Source: JAVJUS01 sp040220455 (lineage in GTDB: Bacteria; Pseudomonadota; Alphaproteobacteria; DSM-16000; Inquilinaceae). From it: a stretch of DNA of 5,206 nt. Shown here piece by piece: positions 1 to 5,206 of this stretch (its first letter is position 1; every line of letters starts with the position of its first letter). The position numbers and the translations under genes were made by a program. The stretch spans positions 1 to 5,206 of the forward strand of contig JAVJUS010000137.1 in NCBI GenBank assembly GCA_040220455.1, written 5' to 3'. Under the pieces are notes generated by a model. The model ran no database searches. It saw nothing but the letters and a program-made list of their open reading frames with translations, and was not told the origin of the DNA.

Positions 1-704
1 CCGGCGCGCAGCCGCGGCCTGGCGAAGCGCGGGTCCCGGTTGCCGGGGTCGGCCACGGTGGCGACGCCCGCCTCGCGGCACAGCGCCACCAGCCGGGTCT
101 TGGGCCAACCGAGCAGCGGGCGCAGGACGCGCGCCTCGCGCCCCTCGCGCACCGCCGCCATGCCGGCGAGGCCGTCCGGCCCGCTGCCCGCGGCGAGGCG
201 CAGCAGCACCGTCTCCGCCTGGTCGTCGAGCGTGTGGGCGAGCAGGAGGTGCAGGATGCCGTACTCCCGGCAGGCCGTCTGGAGCAGCGCGTGGCGAGCC
301 GCCCGGGCGGCGGCCTGGACGCCGGCGGCCGGCGGCGGCCCGGCGCGGGTCAGGATGCGGGCCTCGATGCCGAGGCGCGCCATCCGGTCGGCGACGGCGG
401 CCGCCTCCCCGGCGCTCTCCGGCCGCAGGCCGTGATCGACGATCAGCGCCAGGACCGAGCCGCCCCGCGCCCGCGCCCAGGCATCGGCGAGCAGCACCAG
501 CGCCGTGCTGTCCGGCCCGCCCGACAGACCGACGGCGAGCCTCGGCGCCGGCTCGAACGGTGCGAAACGGGCCATCGCCTCGTCGAAACCGGCGGCCTCG
601 GTCTCCGGAACGACCGGGATGCGAGACGGACTCTCGGATGTGGGGGCGTCGCGGGGTCGCGGCCCTGGTTCGGCAACGGACGGCGGGCGGCCGCCTAGTT
701 GCAC
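1..704 (-). CDS. tilS: TilS, tRNA(Ile)-lysidine synthetase (3'-partial)
   Basis: TilS uses ATP to attach lysine to C34 of the tRNA(Ile) with anticodon CAU, changing it to read AUA and accept isoleucine; it acts in the cytoplasm and is essential in most bacteria. The N-terminal PP-loop ATPase domain is visible: LAVGLSGGPDST (522-539 encodes LAVGLS), ALIVDHGLRPES near 417-450, then LLLAHTLDDQAETVLLRLAAG around 236, RPLLGWPKTRLVALCREAG, and VADPGNRDPRFARPRLR at the window edge. The C-terminal tRNA-binding domains lie beyond base 1. The start is uncertain. GTG at 704 overlaps the cpoB end by 10 nt, has a spaced AGGA, and retains the segment GFDEAMARFAPFEP that resembles the pre-PP-loop helix in related proteins. 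ATG at 575 gives a more usual distance to the PP-loop but a poorly placed ribosome site. No other in-frame start lies between. In this group tilS commonly follows cpoB and precedes ftsH. Confidence 0.93.
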   Translation of the reverse strand, partial: MQLGGRPPSVAEPGPRPRDAPTSESPSRIPVVPETEAAGFDEAMARFAPFEPAPRLAVGLSGGPDSTALVLLADAWARARGGSVLALIVDHGLRPESAGEAAAVADRMARLGIEARILTRAGPPPAAGVQAAARAARHALLQTACREYGILHLLLAHTLDDQAETVLLRLAAGSGPDGLAGMAAVREGREARVLRPLLGWPKTRLVALCREAGVATVADPGNRDPRFARPRLRA

Positions 705-1732
705 TGCTGGCGGTCCTGCTCCTGATCGACGCGGCGGCGCACGGCCGTCGGAGCGTCAGGGAACTCCTGCTCCAGGCGCGTGTAGGTCAGGCAGGCGTCC
801 TGCGTCTGCCCCATCGCCGCGAGCGACATGCCGAGCTTCATCAGGCTGTCGACCGCCTTGGCGCCGTCCGGGAAGCGCTGGTAGCCGCGGGCGAAGGCGG
901 TCGCCGCCTCGTTGAACCGGCCCCGGACGTAATAGGTCTCGCCCAGCCAGAACTGCGCGTTGCTGGCCAGGGGGTGGTCGGCGTTCTGGTCGACGAATTG
1001 CTGGAGCGCCTGCTGAGCGCGGGCGTAGTCGGCATGCTGGACCAGCCCGAAGGCGTAGTCGTACTGGGCCGCCACGTCGCCGCCGGGCAGGCTGACCCGG
1101 CTGGCCCCGCCCGATCCACCGCCGGTGTCCGGCGGCGTCAGCGCGTCGGAGGCGGTCGTCGAGGCGCCCCCCGCAGCGCCGCCGGCCGCGCTGCCGACGG
1201 TCGTTCCGGTGTCGGGGATCGAGAGCGTGCCGCCGCCCGAGCCGCCCCCGGAGCCGCCCGTCGACCCCTGGGTCGTGCGCTCGCCCGACGGCGCGCCGCC
1301 ACCGCCACCCCCTTCCAGGGCATCGAGGCGGAACTCGATATCGGAAATCGCCCGATCGATGCGCGACTCGAGCTGGCGCTGGCGGAAGCCGAGCCGCTCG
1401 ATCTCGCCCGTCAGTTCCTGCAGCCGGCGCTCGAGCTGGGTCAGCCGCACCTCCACCTGCGCGGCGTAGCCGTCGGGAATCCGGCTCTGGACGAGCTGGA
1501 GCTCGGCCACCGCCCGTTCGCCCTCCTCCAGCGCCCGGGTCGCCGTTGCGATCCGGGCGTCGAGATCGGCGAGCGCGGAACCGGTCGACACATTCGGCGC
1601 GGCCGCCGCGGGGACGGCGAGACCGGCCGCGCCGATCAGCACGGCGCCGGCCATCGCGAGGACGCGACCGGCTCGGCGGCCAGCATCGAGCCGGGCGATC
1701 GGACGAGGGCGCGCGTTGCCGGCTGCGGCCAT
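695..1732 (-). CDS. cpoB: CpoB (YbgF), periplasmic coordinator of Tol-Pal and cell-wall synthesis
   Basis: CpoB is a periplasmic protein that binds TolA and, in E. coli, links outer-membrane constriction to septal peptidoglycan synthesis by PBP1B. The product is 345 aa, longer than the roughly 260 aa E. coli protein. Residues 1-45 look like a signal peptide with an unusually long basic n-region (RPRPIARLDAGRRAGR), a hydrophobic core and cleavage near PAAAA. Residues about 53-85 and 92-140 are charged heptad-like helices (VEVRLTQLERRLQELTGEIERLGFRQRQLE), the expected coiled coil for trimer formation. Residues 141-217 are a Gly/Ser/Thr linker starting with six Gly. Residues about 222-330 are TPR repeats: YDYAFGLVQHADYARAQQALQQFVDQNADHP, then AQFWLGETYYVRGRFNEAATAFARGYQRFP, then AVDSLMKLGMSLAAMGQTQDACLTYTRLEQEFP. 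Stop is TAG. Annotators often name it YbgF or 'tol-pal system protein'. Confidence 0.93.
   Translation of the reverse strand: MAAAGNARPRPIARLDAGRRAGRVLAMAGAVLIGAAGLAVPAAAAPNVSTGSALADLDARIATATRALEEGERAVAELQLVQSRIPDGYAAQVEVRLTQLERRLQELTGEIERLGFRQRQLESRIDRAISDIEFRLDALEGGGGGGAPSGERTTQGSTGGSGGGSGGGTLSIPDTGTTVGSAAGGAAGGASTTASDALTPPDTGGGSGGASRVSLPGGDVAAQYDYAFGLVQHADYARAQQALQQFVDQNADHPLASNAQFWLGETYYVRGRFNEAATAFARGYQRFPDGAKAVDSLMKLGMSLAAMGQTQDACLTYTRLEQEFPDAPTAVRRRVDQEQDRQQCN
714..717 (-). promoter_or_regulatory. Possible ribosome binding site of tilS inside cpoB
   Basis: AGGA lies 9 nt before the GTG at 702-704, within the last cpoB codons. The competing ATG at 573-575 has GAGG (578-581) only 2 nt away, too close for normal initiation. 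This is the main support for the upstream, overlapping start. Confidence 0.4.
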
Positions 1733-1737
1733 GACGA

Positions 1738-1742
1738 CTCCT
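1738..1742 (-). promoter_or_regulatory. Ribosome binding site of cpoB (AGGAG)
   Basis: AGGAG lies 5 nt before the ATG at 1730-1732. Another in-frame ATG eight codons upstream (1754-1756) has no comparable site, so 1732 is preferred. Confidence 0.6.
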
Positions 1743-1802
1743 GCTCCGGCGACCATACGCCGCCAACGGGACCTGATCGGGACAGTTTCAGCGCAAGCGG
1801 GC

Positions 1803-1843
1803 AAAAATATGACGACCGCCCCCGGGGGTCCCGGCGGCGGTCG
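1803..1843 (-). terminator. Hairpin with T-rich tail between pal and cpoB
   Basis: The outer arms 1813-1820 and 1836-1843 pair perfectly over 8 bp; after one C-C mismatch (1821/1835), 1822-1826 and 1830-1834 pair over 5 more bp, with a 3-nt loop. Read on the minus strand the stem is followed directly by TCATATTTTT (1803-1812). Hairpin plus T-rich tail in the direction of transcription is the form of a Rho-independent terminator. It would end the pal message, or let only part of transcription continue into cpoB, whose start is about 70 nt further on. The tail begins with mixed bases, so termination may be incomplete. Confidence 0.55.
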
Positions 1844-1921
1844 CTGTGTGGCGATGACGGCGCACCGTTCGCGCCGCCCCGCTACCACCAATGCGTTGCC
1901 GCGCGCCCACGACCGACCGTC

Positions 1922-1979
1922 CCGCCGGTGACGGCGGTCGGGGCGACCGGGCGGCGAGCGGCGTCGGGCCGGGCCCGAC
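1922..1979. repeat. Cluster of short GC-rich inverted repeats just after pal
   Basis: Three perfect short palindromes lie within 58 bases beginning 7 nt past the pal stop: 1963-1979 (7-bp stem, 3-nt loop), 1935-1949 (6-bp stem, 3-nt loop) and 1922-1937 (6-bp stem, 4-nt loop). The last two overlap and are mutually exclusive. None is followed by a T-run. They may protect the 3' end of the pal transcript or may only reflect the extreme GC content. Confidence 0.45.
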
Positions 1980-1986
1980 ATCCGCG

Positions 1987-2481
1987 TCAGTTGATGATCG
2001 TCACCGCGCGGCGGTTGCGCGCCCAGGCGGATTCGTCGGAGCCGACCACGGCCGGGCGTTCCTTGCCGTAGCTCACGGTCTGGATGCGGCCCGGATCGAT
2101 GCCGCGCGCGATGAGGTAGTTGCTCACCGCGTTGGCGCGCCGCTCGCCGAGCGCGAGGTTGTACTCGCGCGTGCCGCGCTCGTCGGTGTGGCCCTCGATC
2201 GTGACCCGGAGGTTCGGGTACTGCTGCAGCCACTGGGCCTGGCGGTCCAGGATGGCCTGCGCCTCGGCGCTCAGGTCGTAGCGGTCGAAGCCGAAAAAGA
2301 CCCGATCGCCGACATTGGTCTCCAGATCCTCCTGGGAGCCCGGGGAGACCGCGGTGACACCCGCTCCGTCGGCGCCGGCCGCGCCGCCGGTCCCGCCGAC
2401 CGTGGCGGATTCGTCGGGAGAGGTGCCGCAGGCGGCGACAAGCAGGAGCGCCGCGAAGAGCGTCGCGAACTTGAAACGCAT
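1987..2481 (-). CDS. pal: Pal, peptidoglycan-associated outer-membrane lipoprotein
   Basis: Pal is anchored in the outer membrane by its lipidated N-terminus and binds meso-diaminopimelate in peptidoglycan non-covalently; TolB and TolA move it to division sites. The product is 164 aa, a usual length. The signal peptide (MRFKF plus a hydrophobic stretch) ends in the lipobox VAAC, with Cys18 as the lipid site and Gly at +2, not an inner-membrane-retention Asp. Residues 19-50 are a Gly/Ala/Ser-rich tether. Residues about 58-164 are an OmpA C-terminal domain: VFFGFDRYDLS, then IEGHTDERGTREYNLALGERRANAVSNYL, then SYGKERP and a terminal NRRAVTIIN. Asp100 of GHTD and Arg115 of ERRA occupy the positions that hold the diaminopimelate group in this family. 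Stop is TGA. Its own leader region and the hairpins downstream suggest it may be expressed partly apart from its neighbours. Confidence 0.97.
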   Translation of the reverse strand: MRFKFATLFAALLLVAACGTSPDESATVGGTGGAAGADGAGVTAVSPGSQEDLETNVGDRVFFGFDRYDLSAEAQAILDRQAQWLQQYPNLRVTIEGHTDERGTREYNLALGERRANAVSNYLIARGIDPGRIQTVSYGKERPAVVGSDESAWARNRRAVTIIN

Positions 2482-2490
2482 TTTTTGTGA

Positions 2491-2496
2491 CCCCTC
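2491..2496 (-). promoter_or_regulatory. Ribosome binding site of pal (GAGGGG)
   Basis: GAGGGG lies 9 nt before the ATG at 2479-2481, separated by an A-rich spacer. It supports this start, which also gives a correctly sized lipoprotein signal peptide. Longer in-frame upstream starts have no such site and would destroy the signal. Confidence 0.7.
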
Positions 2497-2600
2497 GGGA
2501 AGGACGGTGCGTGGATAGTAACGATCGAACCGACAGAGGACCGTTCCGGTTCCGTCGGAAAACAAAGCTGGACTTCGAAACCCGCCGGCGCCCCGGAACG

Positions 2601-2630
2601 CTTCGGGCCGACAGGAAGGCCGACCCGAAG
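2601..2630 (-). other. 12-bp hairpin in the tolB-pal intergenic leader
   Basis: The arms 2601-2612 and 2619-2630 pair over 12 bp as minus-strand RNA, with two G-U wobbles and a 6-nt loop. No T-rich run follows on either strand, so it does not look like an intrinsic terminator. It lies about 120 nt before the pal start, where it could stabilise a processed pal transcript or act as a regulatory leader structure. The rest of the gap (2482-2705) shows no gene. Confidence 0.5.
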
Positions 2631-2690
2631 AACGCTCGATCCGGTCGCGCGGCCTCGCCGCTTTCCGCACCGCGACTAAGCGCGCGCGAA

Positions 2691-2717
2691 AGTATATCGA
2701 ACCCTTTAGGGAATCAA
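2691..2717 (-). promoter_or_regulatory. Candidate sigma-70-type promoter ahead of pal
   Basis: On the minus strand TTGATT (2712-2717) and TATACT (2691-2696) stand 15 bases apart, straddling the tolB stop codon. TATACT matches the -10 consensus at 5 of 6 positions and sits in a small AT-rich island in otherwise very GC-rich DNA. The -35 match is partial (4 of 6) and the spacing is shorter than the usual 17. If active, transcription would start near 2684 and give pal a leader of about 200 nt. No experimental support is visible. Confidence 0.35.
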
Positions 2718-4043
2718 GGGAGACCACGCGGGATCCGACGCGCCGACCGGCGTCGGGACGTCCCAGCTATGCTGCCCCGTCAGGTCGATCGCCCTGAGGC
2801 GCGCCGTGTTGCCTTGGGCGCCGGGCGTCTCGGTGAAGTACATCAGGACCCGGCCGTTGGGCGCCCAGGTCGGCCCCTCCACGTGGTAGGCCTCGGTCAG
2901 GATGCGCTCGCCCGTGCCGTCCGGCCGCATGACGCCGATGCGGAAGCGGCCCTGATGGATGTTGGTGAAGGCGATCAGGTCGCCGCGCGGCGACCACACC
3001 GGCCCGCCGTAGCGCCCGTCGCCGAAGCTGATGCGCTGCGGATTGGAGCCGTCGGCGTTCATCACGTAGAGCTGCTGCGAGCCGCCGCGGTCGGATTCGA
3101 ACACCACGCGCCGGGCGTCGGGCGAGAAGGACGGCCCCGTGTCGATGCCCAGATCCGAGGTCAGCCGCTGGCGCGAGCGGGTGCGCATGTCCATCACGTA
3201 GATGTCGGTGTTGCCGCTCTGCGCCCAGCTGAAGATCACCTTGTTGCCGTCGGGCGAGAAGCGCGGCGCGAAGGTCATGCCGGGGAAGTCGCCCAGCACC
3301 TCCTGCCGGCCGCTGTCGATGTTGAACAGATAGACCCGCGGCTGGTTGTTGTAGTAGGCGAGGTAGGTGATCTCCTGCGTCGTCGGCGAGAAGCGCGGCG
3401 TGAGCACCAGCACCGAGCCGTCGGTCAGGAACCGGTGGTTGGCCCCGTCCTGGTCCATGATCGCCAGGCGCTTGACCCGCTCGTTGGCCGGGCCGGACTC
3501 CGCGACGTAGACGATGCGCGTGTCGAAATAGCCGGGCTCGCCCGTCAGCCGCTCGTAGACGGCGTCGGAGATGATGTGCGCGACCCGGCGCCAGTTCTCC
3601 GGCGCCGTGAAGTAGGCGAGGCCGGCCATCTGGCTCTCGCCGACCACGTCCCACAGCCGGAACTCCACGCGCAGCCGCCCGTCGCTTTCCCGCTGCACCG
3701 TGCCGCCGACCAGGGCCTGGGCGTCGATCACGCGCCAGTCGCCGAAGCGCGGCCCGTTGCGCAGGGACGCCGCGTCCTGGATGTAGGCCGCCCTGTCGAT
3801 CGGCCGGAACAGGCCGGAGCGGCGCAGATTGGCCGCGATCACGTCGGCGATGTCGGTGCCGACGCGGGCCGCGTCGGCGTCGTCGCCGTCGAAGGCCGGA
3901 ACGGCGATCGGCAGCGGATCGGTGACGCCCTCGGTGATGTCGATCCGGATCTGCGCCCTGACCGGCGCGCTGGCGAGCACCAGCAGCATCAGGACGCCGA
4001 GCAGGATCGCGGGGAGCCGGGCTGCCTCGCGCGCGAGGACCAT
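2706..4043 (-). CDS. tolB: TolB, periplasmic beta-propeller of the Tol-Pal system
   Basis: TolB is a soluble periplasmic protein that binds Pal through its beta-propeller and TolA through its flexible mature N-terminus, controlling when Pal is free to hold peptidoglycan. The product is 445 aa, close to the usual 430 or so. Residues 1-30 form a signal peptide with hydrophobic core AILLGVLMLLVLA and a probable cleavage after APVRA, giving a mature start QIRIDITEG that matches the TolA-binding segment position. Residues about 31-165 form the N-terminal domain (IADVIAANLRRSGLFRPID, then WRVIDAQALVGGTV). From about 175 to the end are propeller repeats: PRFSP at 217-220, APRFSPDGNKVIFSW near 259, GPSFSPDARRVVFESDR near 303, DIYVMDM and QLYVMNADGSNPQRIS, VWSPRGDLIAFT near 349, and PTWAPNGRVLMYFTE near 391. 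Stop is TAA. It follows tolA by 62 nt, so the two are probably co-transcribed. Confidence 0.97.
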   Translation of the reverse strand: MVLAREAARLPAILLGVLMLLVLASAPVRAQIRIDITEGVTDPLPIAVPAFDGDDADAARVGTDIADVIAANLRRSGLFRPIDRAAYIQDAASLRNGPRFGDWRVIDAQALVGGTVQRESDGRLRVEFRLWDVVGESQMAGLAYFTAPENWRRVAHIISDAVYERLTGEPGYFDTRIVYVAESGPANERVKRLAIMDQDGANHRFLTDGSVLVLTPRFSPTTQEITYLAYYNNQPRVYLFNIDSGRQEVLGDFPGMTFAPRFSPDGNKVIFSWAQSGNTDIYVMDMRTRSRQRLTSDLGIDTGPSFSPDARRVVFESDRGGSQQLYVMNADGSNPQRISFGDGRYGGPVWSPRGDLIAFTNIHQGRFRIGVMRPDGTGERILTEAYHVEGPTWAPNGRVLMYFTETPGAQGNTARLRAIDLTGQHSWDVPTPVGASDPAWSPLIP

Positions 4044-4051
4044 GGAATGCG

Positions 4052-4057
4052 CCTCCT
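4052..4057 (-). promoter_or_regulatory. Ribosome binding site of tolB (AGGAGG)
   Basis: A full AGGAGG lies 8 nt before the ATG at 4041-4043. It decides the tolB start over longer in-frame possibilities upstream, which would run back into tolA and add sequence before the signal peptide. Confidence 0.85.
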
Positions 4058-4105
4058 CGGGGCTGGTCGGGTCGACCCGGGACCGGCAGGCCGGGCCCGG
4101 GGATA

Positions 4106-5206
4106 TCAGAAATAATTCGCCGGGTCGAAGTTCAGCTCGATGACGCGCCATTGCGGCCATTGTTGGGACGGCAAGGGCCAGGGCTGGCAGGTATTGTTCT
4201 GCACCGCCCGCAAGGCCCGGTCCGCCGCCGCCTGGAACGCCGGGTCGCTGGCGTAGCGCTGGCGGTCGATGACCTCCTGGCTGGCGACCGTGCCGTCCTG
4301 GCGCATGACGACCCGAATTTCCACCGCCGGGATGTCCGCGGCGTTCGCGTCGATGTTCCAGCACGGCCGGATCGTCTGTCGCACCGCGTCCTCCTGCCCG
4401 CTGGTCAGACGCGCCTGCCCCTGGACCGAGGACGTCGTCCGCTGCCCGCCGCCCTGGTCGCCCTGGGCGAGGCTGCTGAGCAGGTCGTCGAAGGAGTCGC
4501 CCTCCGGCTGCGGCTCGGCCTCGGCCGTCTGCGTCGGCTGCGCGCGCTCCGGCGGCGTCGGCCGGCGCTCCGGCGAGGGCGGCGCGAAGGGCGTGTCGAC
4601 AGCCTCGGCCGTCGCCTCGGGCTCGGGCGCCGCTTCCGCCTCGGGCTCCGGCGCCTCCGCGGCGGCGACCTCGGGCTCCGGCTCGGGCTCCGGTTCGGGC
4701 TCGGGCTCCGGCTCGGGTTCCGGCGCGGGCGGCGGTTCCGGCGCGGGCGCCTCACGGGCGGCGACCTCGGGCTCGGGCTCTGGTTCCGGCCGGCGTTCCG
4801 GCTCCGGCTCCGGCTCGGGCTCCGCCTCCGGCGCCGGGCGAGCCTGGTCCTCCGGCTCCGGCTCGACAGCCTCCTCCGGCAGGGCGCGGGCGACCTGCTC
4901 GGGTTCGGGCGCGGCCGCCTCGTCGGGCTCGGGCTCGGGCGTCGGCGGCGGCTCGGGCGCGGCCTCCGCGACCGCCTCCGGCGCGGGCTCCGGCCGGCAT
5001 TCCGGATCGAGGGAGGCGTGGAACGCCTCGTCGGCATCCTCCGGGATCGGCGGGCAGTCGGGCTCCGGCACCGCGACGGCCTCGGGCTCCGGCTCCGGCT
5101 CGGGCGCCCGAGACGGATCCGGCGGCAGCGGCGGCGCCACCGCCTCCGGGGAGTCGGGCGGCGGCGCCTGGGCGCTGTCGGGCTCCGGCCGGGCGGCGTC
5201 AGGGGG
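4106..5206 (-). CDS. tolA: TolA, Tol-Pal energy-transducing protein (5'-partial)
   Basis: TolA spans the periplasm and transmits the TolQ-TolR motion of the inner membrane to TolB and Pal. The frame stays open to the window edge, giving 366 visible residues and a TGA stop; a GTG at 5138-5140 is only an internal Val codon. The N-terminal membrane anchor must lie beyond base 5206. Visible parts are a Pro/Glu-rich linker from the edge to about 4600, including nine uninterrupted Pro-Glu pairs at 4670-4723; a short polar stretch with SFDDLLSSLAQ; and a C-terminal domain from about 4423 to the end. That domain has RPCWN, EIRVVMRQDGTVASQEV, a second Cys in NNTCQPWPLP, and ends FDPANYF, a pattern typical of alphaproteobacterial TolA. 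The whole visible protein has no lysine, unlike the Ala/Lys/Glu helix of E. coli TolA. tolB follows 62 nt downstream. A TonB-like protein is the alternative, but the tolB-pal context makes TolA much more likely. Confidence 0.93.
   Translation of the reverse strand, partial: PPDAARPEPDSAQAPPPDSPEAVAPPLPPDPSRAPEPEPEPEAVAVPEPDCPPIPEDADEAFHASLDPECRPEPAPEAVAEAAPEPPPTPEPEPDEAAAPEPEQVARALPEEAVEPEPEDQARPAPEAEPEPEPEPERRPEPEPEPEVAAREAPAPEPPPAPEPEPEPEPEPEPEPEPEVAAAEAPEPEAEAAPEPEATAEAVDTPFAPPSPERRPTPPERAQPTQTAEAEPQPEGDSFDDLLSSLAQGDQGGGQRTTSSVQGQARLTSGQEDAVRQTIRPCWNIDANAADIPAVEIRVVMRQDGTVASQEVIDRQRYASDPAFQAAADRALRAVQNNTCQPWPLPSQQWPQWRVIELNFDPANYF
4670..4723 (-). repeat. Hexanucleotide coding repeat encoding (Pro-Glu)x9
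   Basis: Eighteen consecutive codons alternate Pro and Glu inside tolA, built from near-identical 6-base units that differ mainly at third positions (CCG/CCC and GAG/GAA). Shorter interrupted runs of the same unit occur around 4765-4830 and 5085-5104. Such tandem coding repeats can change length by slippage in steps of two residues, which would alter linker length without shifting frame. Similar Glu-Pro runs are known in the TonB periplasmic linker, where they form an extended rod. Confidence 0.85.

Noticed and set aside
1600..1732. Possible twin-arginine (Tat) signal in CpoB
   Set aside because: The n-region has GRRAGRVL but lacks the usual Phe/Leu after the arginine pair; a long basic Sec signal explains it equally well.
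1765..1789. EcfG/general stress-type promoter before cpoB (GAAAC, 16 nt, CGTT on the minus strand)
   Set aside because: The -35 part departs from GGAAC and the spacing is shorter than usual, so a chance match is likely.
560..2071. Long plus-strand open frame of about 500 codons opposite cpoB and the pal-cpoB gap
   Set aside because: It is the antisense of cpoB with clear TPR and coiled-coil coding on the other strand; high GC keeps antisense frames open. It has Arg/Ala/Gly-rich low-complexity sequence and no recognisable domain.
4068..4100. Palindromes CGGGTCGACCCG (4068-4079) and CCGGGCCCGG (4091-4100) in the tolA-tolB gap
   Set aside because: They are short, have no loop or T-run, and are expected by chance in such GC-rich sequence; nothing ties them to regulation.
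2487..4115. Long plus-strand open frame of about 540 codons opposite tolB
   Set aside because: It mirrors tolB, a confident gene. The translation shows only composition-driven residues and no domain.
4670..4830. Possible CRISPR-like or non-coding tandem repeat array
   Set aside because: The repeats are 6 bases with no spacers and are in frame within tolA, so they are coding repeats.
4405..5037. Minus-strand Arg/Ser/Pro-rich frame, like a nuclear SR or protamine-type protein
   Set aside because: It is the +1 frame of the tolA Pro-Glu repeats; the basic repeats are a by-product of the GC-rich hexanucleotide.
1..5206. A previously undescribed system
   Set aside because: All coding sequence is accounted for by tolA, tolB, pal, cpoB and tilS in a conserved order, with no unexplained gene, mobile element or RNA gene.

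Overview
The window is a stretch of very GC-rich bacterial chromosome holding most of a Tol-Pal envelope cluster. Every gene reads on the minus strand, so in transcription order it runs right to left: tolA (5' end outside the window), tolB, pal, cpoB (ybgF), then tilS (3' end outside the window). The gene order with tilS directly behind cpoB, the strong G/C preference at third codon positions, and the form of the TolA C-terminal domain (RPCWN ... a second Cys followed by a PLP motif) suggest an alphaproteobacterium, perhaps near the Rhodospirillales. This rests on pattern recognition, not a search.

Layout: 4106-5206 is tolA, open to the window edge, with a very long acidic Pro-Glu linker and a complete C-terminal domain. 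A 62-nt gap with a strong ribosome binding site leads to tolB (2706-4043): signal peptide, N-terminal domain and beta-propeller. The 224-nt tolB-pal gap (2482-2705) holds a candidate promoter and a 12-bp hairpin. pal (1987-2481) is a lipoprotein with an OmpA-type peptidoglycan-binding domain. The 254-nt pal-cpoB gap (1733-1986) is rich in inverted repeats, including a hairpin followed by a T-rich run that looks like an intrinsic terminator or attenuator. cpoB (695-1732) is a coiled-coil/TPR periplasmic protein. tilS (from 704, or from 575 if the shorter start is used) overlaps or closely follows cpoB and leaves the window at base 1.

The genes work as follows. TolA is anchored in the inner membrane and driven by TolQ-TolR (expected beyond base 5206). 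It reaches across the periplasm to contact TolB and Pal. TolB binds Pal, and Pal ties the outer membrane to peptidoglycan. CpoB couples this machine to septal peptidoglycan synthesis. Together they draw the outer membrane inward at division. TilS is a tRNA-modifying enzyme unrelated in function but commonly carried next to this cluster.

I found no new biological system. The content is a conserved housekeeping cluster. The points worth a second look are the lysine-free, glutamate-proline TolA linker with a cysteine-bracketed island, the structured intergenic regions on either side of pal, and the unresolved tilS start.
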